Shown here: positions 42,001-50,010 of the stretch, in pieces
Position numbering within the stretch: position 1 is the first letter of the stretch
Layout of the letters: every line of letters begins with the position of its first letter
Notes under the pieces: model-generated
What the model was told of the DNA's origin: nothing
Databases searched by the model: none
The model's input: the letters and a program-made list of their open reading frames with translations, nothing else
NCBI GenBank assembly: GCA_947396885.1
Contig: OX377203.1
Coordinates: 30,011,253 to 30,075,252 of the forward strand
DNA length: 64,000 nucleotides
Origin: Heligmosomoides polygyrus polygyrus
Lineage: Eukaryota > Nematoda > Chromadorea > Rhabditida > Heligmosomidae
Direction of reading: 5' to 3'
Position numbers and translations under genes: made by a program

Positions 42001-43435
42001 ATTCGCATCAAAGAAGAACATATATAAAATACAAGTGATGCTGTTCTGTCTCCAAGATTATTGTTGACATTTTGAATATAAACTTATTAAATTTTATGAT
42101 GTGCGTTATTTCTAACGTTTACGTTTAGTGCGTCAATACTTTTTACGCACCCTGTATAAGAGTAGATCTTATTGATATGAAACGAATGTGGAAGCAATGA
42201 CATTAGTTGATATAATTGTGAAATGATGGATAATGCTGATCTAATAAAATTACTAGATAGTGTGTCAATGCACCAACAATTGAAGAATGAAATGAATACC
42301 GTAATGATAACACATTGATATGTGTTATCATTACGGTATTACGGTATATATGATACCAACAATTGAAGAAATGAATACCGTAATGGTAACACATATCATA
42401 CCAACAACTGAAGAAATGAATACCGTAATGGTAACACATATCATACTACATATCCATACAGATACCGTATAACAGATCACGGTATGGTTACTATATATAG
42501 GAAAACCTCTATAACCGGTTGACCCAAGGATGAGTAAGTTAAGTGACTTTAATAATTTCTAAATATTGACAATAAATATCTAAAAAAGTAAAAAATGAGT
42601 ATGAAAAATAAAACAAAAAATAATTAAAACTAAAATAAAACAAAAATAAAACACAAACAAAACAAAACAAAACAATAGCATGCTTAAAAATTATAAATAA
42701 AATAAAATAAAAATATAATGAAAAAATAAAAATAATATTTAAAATTCAAATTAAAAATAAAAATCTAAAAATAAAAAAATGTAACTATAAAAATAATAAC
42801 ACCTCCTTCTTCACTAATGAGCCACCGAGGAGGTGTTATAATAAAAACGGTTTGTCTGGAGGGAGGTGGCGAAACAAACCATTGAGGTTTGATATTGCTT
42901 CTCCATAAGTCTCAAGTATGTTAAAAAAAACATTGTCTGATTACTATTTCAGGATACTAGTTGCTCTTTTTTTACGGTTGTAATACATTTCCCATCTAAC
43001 TGTTCTTCAATAGTTTTTATTAGCGGTTTTCACCTCTCTTTTGATATTTTTCTTTTGGAACTTCCATAAACTTATGATAGGGAAAAGAGAATGTGAATGA
43101 AAAGTGCATATTTCACTTTTCCGAGGTCACCATCCGCAAAGCACTTACCTCCATACTCGCAAATCTTCCCCGGAAATCGCAACATGTTGCCGATACCAAC
43201 AAGAAATCCTAAGCACGACAACGAGAAATCGGCCTGAAGTAAAACAACGGCAGCATGCGATGGATGTGAAGACGGCTTGCAGGTCAGTCACCTGCGTCTT
43301 CCACAGATGTCGCACTTCGTTGTGGCCGTCAACGTAGTCGTCTTCCTTGCGATGAATGGAGAACTGATCCCACCACCGTGGCTCTCCATTCGCCACCGCT
43401 GATCGTTCAGGGAGGATCGTCTCAATTGGGGCGGA
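22952..43435 (-). CDS. SLC6-family Na+-coupled symporter, about 19 exons
   Basis: Plasma-membrane neurotransmitter/amino-acid symporter (LeuT fold, 12 TM). Exons found, 5' to 3': 43435-43292, 43233-43149, 37022-36888, 36774-about 36613, 35861-35783, 35694-35523, 32991-32893, 32833-32706, 32643-32548, 32488-32359, 31050-30927, 28991-28892, 28805-28639, 24075-23911, 23857-23770, 23650-23583, 23460-23353, 23295-23194, 23134-22952. Phases agree at all junctions but two: a short loop exon after 36613 is missing, and TM6/TM7 is one base out. The true start exon lies above 43435 and was not found. Total is about 775 residues. The protein is divergent: TM1 reads GIGNMLRFP where the family has GLGNVWRFP, and TM6 has QVLFEIG where it has Q..FFSLG. 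Substrate unknown. Confidence 0.85.
24626..25654 (+). pseudogene. Mariner transposase, frameshifted
   Basis: Starts near the codons for [20 protein letters not shown] (methionine at about 24638) with the helix-turn-helix region ([29 protein letters not shown]). Asp 1 lies in [12 protein letters not shown], Asp 2 in LLHDNAR, Asp 3 in [12 protein letters not shown] (about 25450-25490), ending [10 protein letters not shown] before TAA. There are frameshifts near 25170 and 25340 and stops at 25287 and 25529. All three catalytic Asp are still present. Family certain, activity lost. Confidence 0.88.
25731..26650 (+). mobile_element. Tc1/mariner-type element with poly-G terminal repeats
   Basis: 920 bp. 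The left end is TTA, 12 G (25734-25745), then CAAAAGTAATGAGACA. The right end is the inverse with 14 C (26634-26647) and TAA. The TA target is duplicated (25729-25730, 26651-26652). It jumped into the TA that sits inside the terminal CTAA of the neighbouring mariner TIR. About 280 bp at the left carries little coding sequence, so the transposase is N-terminally truncated. Confidence 0.85.
26008..26547 (+). pseudogene. Transposase fragment of the poly-G element
   Basis: Open frame of about 170 residues with the Tc1/mariner core: [14 protein letters not shown] start, [11 protein letters not shown], then [14 protein letters not shown] (second Asp) and [20 protein letters not shown]. The third catalytic position, normally Asp in SDYH, reads Asn (CNYH), so catalysis should be lost. 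The first Asp region and the DNA-binding part are missing. Ends TAA 26545-26547. Confidence 0.8.
27001..27237. mobile_element. Small inverted-repeat element (MITE-like) with a poly-C end
   Basis: Left arm CGAGTTAGGGGCTGAAAGTT then TACTA at 27002-27026; the right arm is the inverse, TAGTATACTTTCAG, with 16 C (27215-27230) and GCAACTCG. About 235 bp, no coding sequence. The middle has a tRNA-like B-box word GGGGTTCGATTCC (27107-27119) and TGCATTTTTGCATTTG-like sequence that recurs near 63505. Confidence 0.55.
28008..28280 (+). repeat. SINE-A copy
   Basis: A-box word GTGGTAGCGCAATCGGAGGA (28010-28029), B-box word TTTCGAGTCCCGCCCACACC (28068-28087), then AAAGCCTTCCAGG, a tail TAGAATGCGTGGCGCATCCC at 28229-28248 and CGACCTTTACTAC. 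The best-preserved head in the window. Lies in an SLC6 intron. Confidence 0.8.
28639..28991 (-). CDS. SLC6 gene: exons for TM10 and TM11
   Basis: 28991-28892 gives [17 protein letters not shown] and the TM10 helix ending LITISYLYG; the donor is GTAGGT. After a 86-bp intron 28805-28639 gives [12 protein letters not shown] (the family's G..RF..DI..M motif), a loop and TM11 ([15 protein letters not shown]) with donor GTGAGT. Phases 0/1 and 1/0 match the neighbours. Family pattern is kept throughout and no break is seen. Confidence 0.85.
29000..30580. other. SLC6 intron sequence, nothing recognised
   Basis: Between the TM10 exon (28991) and the TM9 exon (30927). Mostly AT-rich sequence; no exon, transposase or SINE could be supported. 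Confidence 0.4.
30584..30747. repeat. Perfect 65-bp inverted repeat made of two SINE-B halves
   Basis: Arms 30584-30648 and 30683-30747 are exact reverse complements, with a 34-bp spacer. Each arm contains the tRNA-like B box (GGTTCGAGTCCCGCC), CTGGCGC and TTTTGATCGCAACAAAACAT. The transcript of either strand would fold into one long stem. The tail GCTTACAACCTC that follows is shared with the copy at 34390. Confidence 0.9.
30927..32991 (-). CDS. SLC6 gene: exons for TM5 to TM9
   Basis: 32991-32893: end of TM5 with [11 protein letters not shown]. 32833-32706: TM6, [20 protein letters not shown], then NNVYRDA. 32643-32548: TM7, [17 protein letters not shown]. 32488-32359: TM8, [21 protein letters not shown]. 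31050-30927: VE and TM9 ([19 protein letters not shown]). Ion-site positions by eye, SERT numbering: Asn368 and Ser372 (NALTS) and Asp437 (SVDA) are kept, Ser336 is Glu and Ser438 is Ala. Introns of 62, 59 and 98 bp lie inside, and one of 1308 bp. The TM6 donor leaves phase 2, but the TM7 acceptor followed by AAAACGCT needs phase 1. Confidence 0.85.
31051..32358. other. SLC6 intron between TM8 and TM9 exons
   Basis: No element with ends I can define. Open frames at 31360-31980 show no family resemblance. Confidence 0.4.
33000..34160. other. SLC6 intron with ATCGAT-rich imperfect repeats
   Basis: Between the TM5 (32991) and TM4 (35523) exons. From 33637 to 34110 the words AAAATCGAT(T/C)GACA(A/G)TGG(C/T)CAG and GATCGATAT recur at least four times in one direction (33637, 33770, 34018, 34066). 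No coding sequence. Confidence 0.45.
34166..34420. repeat. SINE-B pair, inverted
   Basis: A - strand remnant (about 34166-34216, AACGATGTTTTGT with a degraded B box) faces a + strand copy with B box GGTTCGAGTCCCGCCTGGCG at 34329-34348 and tail GCTTACAACCTCAGTGACAT and GAGACTTAATAAAA. Same layout as 30584-30747 but diverged. Confidence 0.65.
34615..35150. repeat. Two copies of a third tRNA-like repeat, SINE-C, inverted
   Basis: + copy at about 34615-34720 (TTTTGAGTTCGAGTCCGCGT, then TGCACATATTAGTTTGTTGT); - copy at about 35020-35150 whose complement reads TTTTCAGTTCGAGTCCGCGG and CGCATATTAGTTTGTTGTTA. The head of the second copy, CTCAGTGGCGCAGTCGACA, looks like a tRNA A box. Confidence 0.55.
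35523..37022 (-). CDS. SLC6 gene: exons for TM2 to TM4
   Basis: 37022-36888: [12 protein letters not shown]2, ending IGQYAGQ and PITC. 36774 to about 36613: [20 protein letters not shown] (TM3) and LPWEN. 35861-35783: loop with [11 protein letters not shown], containing a possible N-glycosylation site (NLT). 35694-35523: TM4 ([18 protein letters not shown]) and FTATIPYLL. The usual WNT..C loop segment is missing between LPWEN and the next exon, and phases do not match there (0 or 2 versus 1), so one short exon in 35870-36610 is unresolved. A SINE-A copy lies in that gap. Confidence 0.8.
36270..36560 (-). repeat. SINE-A copy inside an SLC6 intron
   Basis: Complement of the family: GATGCGCCACGCATTCTACT (36298-36317), TATTTGGCCATACATTGACT, CCGATGAACAAGTCAGTGCT, and a head complement CGGCGCCTCCTCCGACTGCG (36517-36536). 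Full length and quite well kept. Confidence 0.8.
37612..41038 (+). mobile_element. RTE non-LTR retrotransposon, nearly full length
   Basis: 3427 bp between a 12-bp target duplication AATGGATTTAGC (37600-37611 and 41039-41050). It has a 503-bp 5' untranslated region starting with a small hairpin (AGAGCCTTCGGGCTCT), one long ORF and only 8 bases after the stop. The 3' end is a short GATACAGGT-type repeat (CAGGTGATACAGGTG), as usual for RTE. GC content is well above its AT-rich surroundings, which marks it as recent. Confidence 0.92.
38115..41030 (+). pseudogene. RTE endonuclease/reverse transcriptase ORF with one stop
   Basis: 971 codons plus TGA, all in one frame, interrupted only by TAG at 38757-38759. 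Before it lies the AP-type endonuclease ([38 protein letters not shown] at about residues 24-180, and after the stop GSDHRLLRA at about 38888). The reverse transcriptase follows from about 39520: [39 protein letters not shown], and FADDIVLI at about 40210. The C-terminal thumb region ends with the [20 protein letters not shown] segment. The function is target-primed insertion. One change separates it from an open frame, so it is young but, as written, defective. Confidence 0.92.
41220..42154. mobile_element. Fold-back Tc1-like derivative
   Basis: Ends CAGGGTGCGTAAAAAGCATT and the inverse, flanked by TA (41218-41219, 42155-42156). The inverted arms are about 270 bp each (41220-41490 and 41885-42154) and both contain the same transposase C-terminus, once per strand ([16 protein letters not shown] on -, [17 protein letters not shown] on +). 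Total 935 bp. No complete transposase. Confidence 0.85.
41337..41699 (-). pseudogene. Tc1-like transposase C-terminal fragment
   Basis: About 120 residues: a decayed start, then [20 protein letters not shown] (family motif SPDLNPLDY with changes, the third acidic position being Asn), [20 protein letters not shown] and the end [10 protein letters not shown]. The catalytic core is otherwise missing. Confidence 0.75.
42270..42450. repeat. Tandem palindromic repeat, about three units
   Basis: Unit of about 45-50 bp: CCAACAATTGAAGAA, ATGAATACCGTAATG and (G/A)TAACACATAT(C)ATA, at 42271, 42356 and 42403. Between units 1 and 2 there is a near-perfect palindrome, AATACCGTAATGATAACACA / TGTGTTATCATTACGGTATT, at about 42295-42342. 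Confidence 0.7.
42530..42795. repeat. A-rich low-complexity stretch
   Basis: AAAATAAAAC- and AAAATAAAT-type simple sequence, over 80% A+T by eye. No coding content. Confidence 0.8.
42796..42892 (+). ncRNA. Hammerhead-ribozyme-like motif, degenerate
   Basis: Core words in the right order: CTAATGAG (42814-42821; consensus CUGAUGAG), a 5-bp stem II CCACC/GGTGG (42822-42826, 42865-42869), CGAAAC (42870-42875), and stem III CAAACC/GGTTTG (42875-42880, 42886-42891). Faults: G to A at the third core base, an extra A before the cleavage triplet, no clear stem I, and a 38-nt stem II loop. A competing 11-bp hairpin ATAACACCTCC/GGAGGTGTTAT covers 42796-42839. Penelope-like elements are known to carry hammerheads in their terminal repeats, and a relic of one lies just upstream. 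Confidence 0.3.
43149..43435 (-). CDS. SLC6 gene: N-terminal exon and TM1 exon
   Basis: 43435-43292 starts after TTTCTTCAG and gives 48 hydrophilic residues ([29 protein letters not shown]). 43233-43149, after TTACTTCAG, gives TM1: [20 protein letters not shown] then EYG, donor GTAAGT, phase 1, which joins the GC|ATA of the exon at 37022. The Asn (Na1 ligand) and Arg (outer gate) of the NVWRFP motif are kept; Trp is replaced by Leu. No ATG is in frame in the first exon, so the start codon lies further upstream. The intron after TM1 is 6126 bp, filled by transposons. Confidence 0.82.
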
Positions 43436-45146
43436 CTGAAGAAATGTGCAGAAGCTAAAGGAGACCCGAACAACACCCTTGCAGAAATCCTTTGAGTAAC
43501 CCCAGGAGCACCTGCTCGTAGCAAAAACTTGTGTTTTAAGTGAGCGGCAACATCGCTTAGAGAAGGAAGATATGGCAGAAAAATGCGAACGGAGATGCCA
43601 GGATGCTCTCGTAAGACGTACGGGCTCGATTTCCCCATGAGAATTGCTCTCATTTCAAAAGTTTACACTGATAATGGCATGAAGCTAGGACATCTACCTA
43701 TCAATACCTCTGCGCAGGAATACGTATTTAAAGTGCTTTCATGAGTAGAGCGCTCGGCGGCATTACCGAAGGTGCGGGTAATTACCATTGCTTGGTTTTA
43801 TCAATCTGCTCCTCGAAAGCGCTAATTTCAGCGCACACGTCCTAGAATTGCACCCAGAGTGTTTATTCAGTGAGGAGTGTCACTCTCTCGTCTCTCAAAC
43901 GCAGTCGCAGTTCACCAGACCAATGTGGCTTGTCCTACCGTGCTAGGCACAGATCGAATCGTAGGCGCACTTATCGTGGATAAGTTGTCTCGGTAAGACT
44001 TGGGCTTCCGGCGTTTCTTGTCTCTGGACGAGGTCCTGAAGAGTGCGACAATCACAAGGCTTCGTCAACTCGAACAGACTACTGATAGCGTCACGAACCT
44101 GTTCAGGATCCGCTCGGTTTCGTCGGCATGGCAGACGCATTCCAGATAGAACTGGGCGGCATAGTTGGCGTCCGATGCCACGAGTTCTCGTAACCTCACT
44201 ATCCTTGTGTCCATATCCTTAAAAATATGCGGCGATATACCACTAATTCGAAGGTTGTTCAATTATTGAAGTAAGGAGAGGTATGAACTCAATATCGAAT
44301 TCTTCAACTGTGTCTGTCAAAAACTCTCATTATTGTACGCACATTGAATCAGCCAATCTTTCTACTATATTTTCATCGTAAGATCAACATGATGGCCTTT
44401 TGCTCTCCTCAATTCCAGCTCCTAGTCGCAGAGCCAAGAAGGAAGGACGGTCTACTTAAAACGCACGGCCTTAGCTGGCTAAGAGCCGCCCCATGTCTTC
44501 TCATCTTTGTACGTTTTCAGATCTTAGGTGTTTTAAGATTCACATTTCCAAGGCTTCAAAAGCAATAGCGAGACAAAGAATCTCACCGCCGTGCGAGAAC
44601 GAATCGACTCTCGATTGCATCGTCGATGGAGATCATTTCGTCTGGCCAATGCCTCTATCTGGAGTCGAAGCGCTGCCTTCCATTCGGACCCGTCCATCCC
44701 GAGACAATCGCCTGACGGTAGTTCTGATTGAGTTACCGAATCTAGAGGATGCGGCAACATGTCCAGAAAGACAGATACGGAGATATCCCTCAAGGAAGGA
44801 AAGTTGCGTGTGTTGGTTAACCACTGCATTAAAGAAAATTAACGACGTGAGTACGTGGTAAGTTTAGTTTTTTTCTACAGTCTCCATGAAAACAGAAACC
44901 GTCTCCTTACTTTGCTCACAGGATGTTTCTATGAAAAATAAGTAGCAAATAGCAGCGTTAGCCAGTCGCGGTGTGGGAAGCGCTATAAATTCTACTCATA
45001 CAATGACATTGTTAGTGAATATCGCGGAGGTATTACATAGGTTCTCTGCAAAGTTTTTAGACGAAGGCATGGTGAGATTGAGAACAACGTATCTTTGCCA
45101 GCTGAAGTTATGACAGGACTTTTAAAATTTGTGTTGTATGCTCTGG
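43436..45146. other. Upstream of the SLC6 exons, nothing identified
   Basis: The first SLC6 exon should lie here or further right. Open frames at 43943-44262 and 44493-44861 have no splice support or family match. Confidence 0.4.
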
Positions 45147-45786
45147 TATCTTCTCGTCTCGGTCGAGCCGACGTCGTCGTACTGATCTTCGTGGTTTGCA
45201 TCGTCAGGCCGTCGACGAATGCTTTCGACGCGAGCGTGCGGGCGCGTAGGTACAGATCGGCATCCTAGTCCTTCATAAATTGCACAGTCTGGTTAGGCCC
45301 TGAGATTTGAGCAATCTCTCCGTGCTCGTGCGTCCCATTGCTGCAGAAAATGGGCCCTTTTTGGGGAGGGAAATAAGGCTCTTTACTGCTGCTGTGTTTG
45401 ACGGAAGCACACACGGATAGGTAGTCAGGTTCTGTCGCGCGGAAGAGGAACTCCGGGAAGCCAGTGAGACAGCCCGAAGGGACAGGGCGAGACTTTTCTG
45501 GCGGTCTCGAATCGCCTTACGCCTTTCAGTCTAGCGAGTGCAAGCTTTTGGCGGGACCGACACAGATACAATCCTCGCAGGCACGAACACATATACGCAC
45601 TCTATTCACAAACGTGCCACGCCTGCATACAAGGAACGAACCAACCCGCCGCAGCAGGCGCAAGGAGTCCACCTCCTGCATCCTGCCTGCGTCTGGGGGC
45701 AGTTTGCGGGTCGGATTTAATTCCCTGCCCCCATTCGGGGCCACGCCATTGGCCCTCCGACAAGTGGCCGAGATCCCTTTTAACAA
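45147..45786 (-). mobile_element. RTE fragment, 5' end only
   Basis: - strand copy of 37649-38311 with many differences. It begins TTGTTAAAAGGGATCTCGG, includes AAAAGCTTGCACTCG and GTCTCGCCCTGTCCC, and ends in the endonuclease at CGACCGAGACGAGAAGATAC. It stops after about 60 codons. It keeps the 5' end and lacks the 3' end, the opposite of the usual RTE truncation. Confidence 0.85.
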
Positions 45787-45849
45787 GTGAGTCCGTAGTT
45801 TATCTGTCGAGGGAGATCAGTGGTCCATGTCCTGTACATGTAAGTCGTC

Positions 45850-46826
45850 AACAGCGTGTGGGGCATTGTCAGTGGTAGCTTCGCGATGGACGCCATCAGG
45901 TCGTCCACCGACCAGTGCTGCTTGTACAATATCGCTCCGGTCAATCCGCGAAAGAGTCCCATCGCTCCTACAGAAGAAAATGAACGTCGCTTCAGAAGGG
46001 CCAGGTATCTTCTGCAGCGACGTACTTCAATTGGTACCACAAGTTTGACAATAGTGACGAATCGCTCGAAGAATCTCGACGTACTGGTCGACCACACACG
46101 CAGAACAGGCAGCTCACCCTCGCCATCTGTGGCGCTTGACCTGATGTTTCAGTTCGCCAACATTCGGCTCTTACACACACTGCAAAGTCCACGGTACATG
46201 ATGTCCTTCGGACTTCGAGCAAAGTTGCAAAGTCGCCTTGGGTCGTACCCCCTTTGACGCTTGAAGACAAATGGAAGAGTGTTAATGTCTGTACTTCCCT
46301 CGTCACCTGCACGGATCGACTCCATCGTCACGGTGGATTAGAAGTATTGCGTTAACGACAATGAACCATTATTTTTGCAAATGGTTACTACCGGTTCCAT
46401 GGTGAAGTCGAACTCGTTCTGTGCTCAGCTGGGAAAGATGAGCGAAATCTTGCGCAGCCGCCGACCCAGAAAAGGAAAAAATCCCCTTCTTGCGGACTAC
46501 GCCAGACAATACACAGCGAACGGGAAGTAGAGAAAGTTGGAAGAATTCGAGATTGAACTTTCGCTCCGTCCGCCGTTCTAGCCTGATCTTGCGCCCAATG
46601 ACTGTCGTGACTTTTCCAGTCACCCAAGTCCTTCGCAGGAACAATGTTGCTTCTTGCTGTCCAAATCTCCGAAGTTCTTCGTGGGACGCGTTCTCTATCG
46701 TAAAAATGGCAATATAAGATAGACCATAATAATGATTATTTTGTTGAAGGATAGCGGTTGTTAATAAAGTTACTATTCAAATGTCGCTCTCCGAGATTAG
46801 TCTAAAAACTTTTCCGGACAACCTGA
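45850..46826 (+). pseudogene. Mariner relic
   Basis: Frames broken several times. Recognisable words: WYHKFDNSDESLEESRRTGR and PHTQN (about 46033-46105), and near the end LEEFEIELSLRPPF followed by PDLAPNDC (third catalytic Asp, about 46575-46605). The right TIR CTTTTCCGGACAACCTGA ends at 46826 before TA, same family as the element at 12217. The left TIR is not seen; the RTE fragment or a deletion adjoins there. Confidence 0.75.
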
Positions 46827-47039
46827 TATTGTATCAGCGTGGTGAGGAAAAATGTCTTGGCGTGTTCGACATTACTTTCTCCTTTTTCCTTCAGCATACA
46901 TGTGGAATTCCCTTAACAGTGTAACCACCATTGTTAGTCAGTAGAGCGTGTCACCTAATGTGCAGGTCAGCGATTCCCTTCTCACAGTTTTGGGGAGGCT
47001 GGGATTCAAAAAATTCGCTGACAGACCTTTGCCAACATC

Positions 47040-47500
47040 TTCAATTTTGGTGATTTTTCTCTTTTTTCTCTTCACTAGGAATGCCTTAAGAAGACGAATA
47101 AAGCTATAGTCAGAGGAGCAGTATCAGGAGAGTAGGGTGGGCTGGAAACCGAGTCCCAGCACAGCTCTTCCAATTTTTCACGTGCCTCTTCAGCTACATA
47201 TGGCCCAGCGTTGTTGCGAAGGAGGTGAACGCAAGATCGTCTCGGCCTTTTTTCTCGTAGAGGGTTCGCCAGTTCCTGAAGATAGTTGGCGTAAATGCTG
47301 CCGGTGGCTGTGTTCCTTGCAGGATCAACTCGTAATCCGACATTCCTCGCGAATCCCAGAGGCAACAAAGGAGACACTTCTTGAGATGAAGTCCCATTTT
47401 GGTTTGCGCAGGCGGGTCTGCTGCTCGAATGGGCTACACGCCAACGATGCGTGCTAGAATCGTAGAAGACCAGGATTTTTCGCGAAATCATATCAGGAGT
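47040..47500 (-). pseudogene. Mariner/Tc1-type transposase fragment
   Basis: - strand frame with transposase words RWRVAHSSSRPACANQNGTS, NYLQELANPLREKRPRRSCV, LRNNAGPYVAEEAREKLEEL (second catalytic region, HDNA replaced by RNNA) and SPPYSPDTAPLTIALFVFL (third region without its Asp). Both catalytic sites are damaged. No TIRs identified. The flank at 47510 is a SINE-A remnant. Confidence 0.7.
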
Positions 47501-47514
47501 ATCTCCCCTTCACA

Positions 47515-47680
47515 ATAATTCAAACGCCTATTTGGCCTTTACAATGAAATGCAGAGGCCTACCGATGCACAATTCAGTGCATTATCTTTCCCAGAGCAAT
47601 TTGGTGCTGAATATCCAACATCGGAGGGATGGAAGAGTTGATGGTCTGAGCGACAAGTGCAACTAAGAAACCAGCACTGA
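47515..47680 (-). repeat. SINE-A remnant
   Basis: Complement of the middle segment: CCTATTTGGCC, CCGATGCACAATTCAGTGCA, TTATCTTTCCCAGA and CATCGGAGGGATGGAAGAG. The head and tail are lost. Confidence 0.55.
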
Positions 47681-48489
47681 CTGTCAGTTTATCACTCATG
47701 AAATAGAGGCAACGAGTTTATATTGCGGATGGATAGACGAAGGCTTCGTCATACATGACTGCTACTACTTCTTCGTTCGCTTTCCATACGAACGGTTTTT
47801 TCCGGTACCCAAGTGTTTCCGATCGTGTGCACGAACACCTTTTATACGTCCATTATTCAGTTCTCGATGTTTAAGGATTCGTTAGACACCGGGATGGATT
47901 CACCAACTACTTACAGCAATTTAACAGAGAAAATTACAACCGAAATCCCTCATACAATACCGCTCGCGCCGCACGGTCAAAAGTGGGCGAAAAAACGCCA
48001 ACATAGCGTCACAAAGCGTCGCACGCTCATAACTCCTTCAGTTTTAGGTTTTTTGAATAAAGGTTGGTACCATTCGATTCGCCTCTTCGAGATCTACACA
48101 AACGTGTGTAAAACTTTACCGGAACACCCGTATTTTCGACATGGGTGGTCCAAAATTGGCTGGACGGGCGAATAAAGCAGCTTATTTCCCAGGATATGCG
48201 TGCTTTCGGAGTATCTCGAAGATGGCGTACGTCGCCAGTGCTCTGTCATGCCAGGAATGCCCCGAGAGCGCGCCGTGCACAATGCACACAGAACCTAACC
48301 TATCAATCGAGTGGGCGAGCGCATGTCCCCTGCGCTTCTATCTTCTCTCACTGGGAACTGCGACGTTTTCAAGACTATTTCGAGCCGTTTGGAGAATGTT
48401 ATCAGAAATTCCCTGCCACCCACTCAGGATCAGCTCCAATCTGTCCCAGCGAAATATTGGTGTGCGCCGTGAACAATGCATAGAGAATC

Positions 48490-49110
48490 GAACCTTTCAA
48501 TCGAGGGGGGGGGGGCAGCTTGTAGACTGATCTCTTGGGCAGTTTTATCAGAAATTTCTTCCCGCCCAACTCAGGAATTGCTCCAAGGCTGTCCAGCGAG
48601 CCTTTGGGGTGCGCCATGAACATGCATACAGAATCGAACATTTCAATCGAAGGGGGGGGACAGCTTGTAGACTGATCTCTTGGGCAGTTTTATCAGAAAT
48701 TTCTTGCCGCCCAACTCAGGAATTGCTCCAAGGCTGTCCAGCGAGCCTTTGGAGTGCGCCATGAGCATGCATACAGAATCGAACATTTCAATCGAGGGAG
48801 GGGGGGGGGGGGGGGGGACAGCTTGTATACTGAGCGTTTGGGGAGTTTTATCAGAAATTCCCCGCCACCCCACTCAGGATTAGCTCCAATCTGTCCAAGC
48901 GAAACTTTGGTGTGCGCCGTGAACAATGCATAGAGAATCGATCCTTTCAATCGAGGAGGGGGGGGACAACTTGTAGACTGATCGTTTGCAGTTTTATCAG
49001 AAATTTCTTGCCGCCCTACTCAGGAATTGCTCCAAGGCTGTCCAGCGAGCCTTTGGAGTGCGCCATGAACAATGCATATAGGATCGAACCTTTCAATCGA
49101 GGGGGCGACC
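48490..49110. repeat. Tandem repeats with G-runs in the left arm
   Basis: Four units of 142-163 bp, each with a G-run (up to 18 G at 48800-48817), CAGCTTGTAGACTGATC, TTTTATCAGAAATTTCTTCC-like and GCTGTCCAGCGAGCCTTTGG. The mirrored right arm (about 51350-51790) has three units; one of the two most similar left units is missing there. Confidence 0.8.
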
Positions 49111-49199
49111 GCTCGCAAATTGCACACGCGGGCGTCTTCGGAGCTTAATAGCTCTGTCAAGTTGGAACCTTTCAGGTTGCAGCTTGTAGGCCTTGTAGG

Positions 49200-50010
49200 C
49201 AGTCGAACGGTCTGCTAGCACGCTAAAGCAGAATGGTTTAGCACAGGAGGGGGCAATGTTATAGGGGTGTGAAGATGCAGGTGAGGCTTGTGTGAAGCAT
49301 TTTTTCCGATTTCGGTGGACCACTGCGAGAAGACACGGCGATCTAATGGCCTTAAAATGCGTACGCGAACAGAGCGCTTAAGGTACTTTACGACCACGTG
49401 CTCGTAGCTCCTCAGTGCCCAAACTGCCTAGCCTCAGCTGCCGTTTTAGAGCGGCGAAACCTAGCGGTTAGAGTTTCTTGCGCTCCTACTCGCCCAGATT
49501 TGAGTCATCGACACTCGGAATGGCACCGTTCCGTTCAGCATGAAAAGCGCTATCGAACGGTGTCAACTTCGACCGATTTTGGAATCATCAATTTTTTGAC
49601 TGTTTAGCATCGAGGACGAGGCCGCGGCGGAAGGCGTCATCGAAAGATCGATATCTTCGAGTTGGGCTATGCTTGATACCATGCGATAGAGCTTTTCATG
49701 CTGAATTGAATGGTGTCATTTAGAGTGGGAAAAACTGGAATCTGGGCGAGAAACAGCGCGGAGAGCATCTGCCGTTGTTGCGCTAAATTGCACGCGCGGA
49801 CGTGTTCGGAGCGCAATAACTCTGTCAAGTTCGAATCATTTCGGCTGCAGCTTATGGGTCTTGTAGGCAGTAGAACGGTCTATAAGTACACTGAAGCAGA
49901 ATGGCTTAGCTTAGGAGGGGGCAATGCTACAGCGGTGCGAAAATGCAGGTGAGGCTTGCGTGACGCATTTTTTCCGATTTCGGTGGACCACTGCGAGAAG
50001 ACACGGCGAG
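49200..50010. repeat. Direct duplication inside the left arm
   Basis: The segment with GCAGAATGG(T/C)TTAGC, GAGGGGGCAATG and TTTTTCCGATTTCGGTGGAC occurs at about 49200-49340 and again at 49862-50010, about 660 bp apart. The right arm has it once (51050-51240). Confidence 0.75.

Noticed and set aside
42796..42839. A rho-independent terminator at the 11-bp GC-containing hairpin
   Set aside because: The context is eukaryotic; the hairpin is better treated as part of repeat structure.
43943..44262. A Gag-like fragment on the - strand
   Set aside because: Faint compositional resemblance only; no zinc knuckle, protease or LTR nearby.
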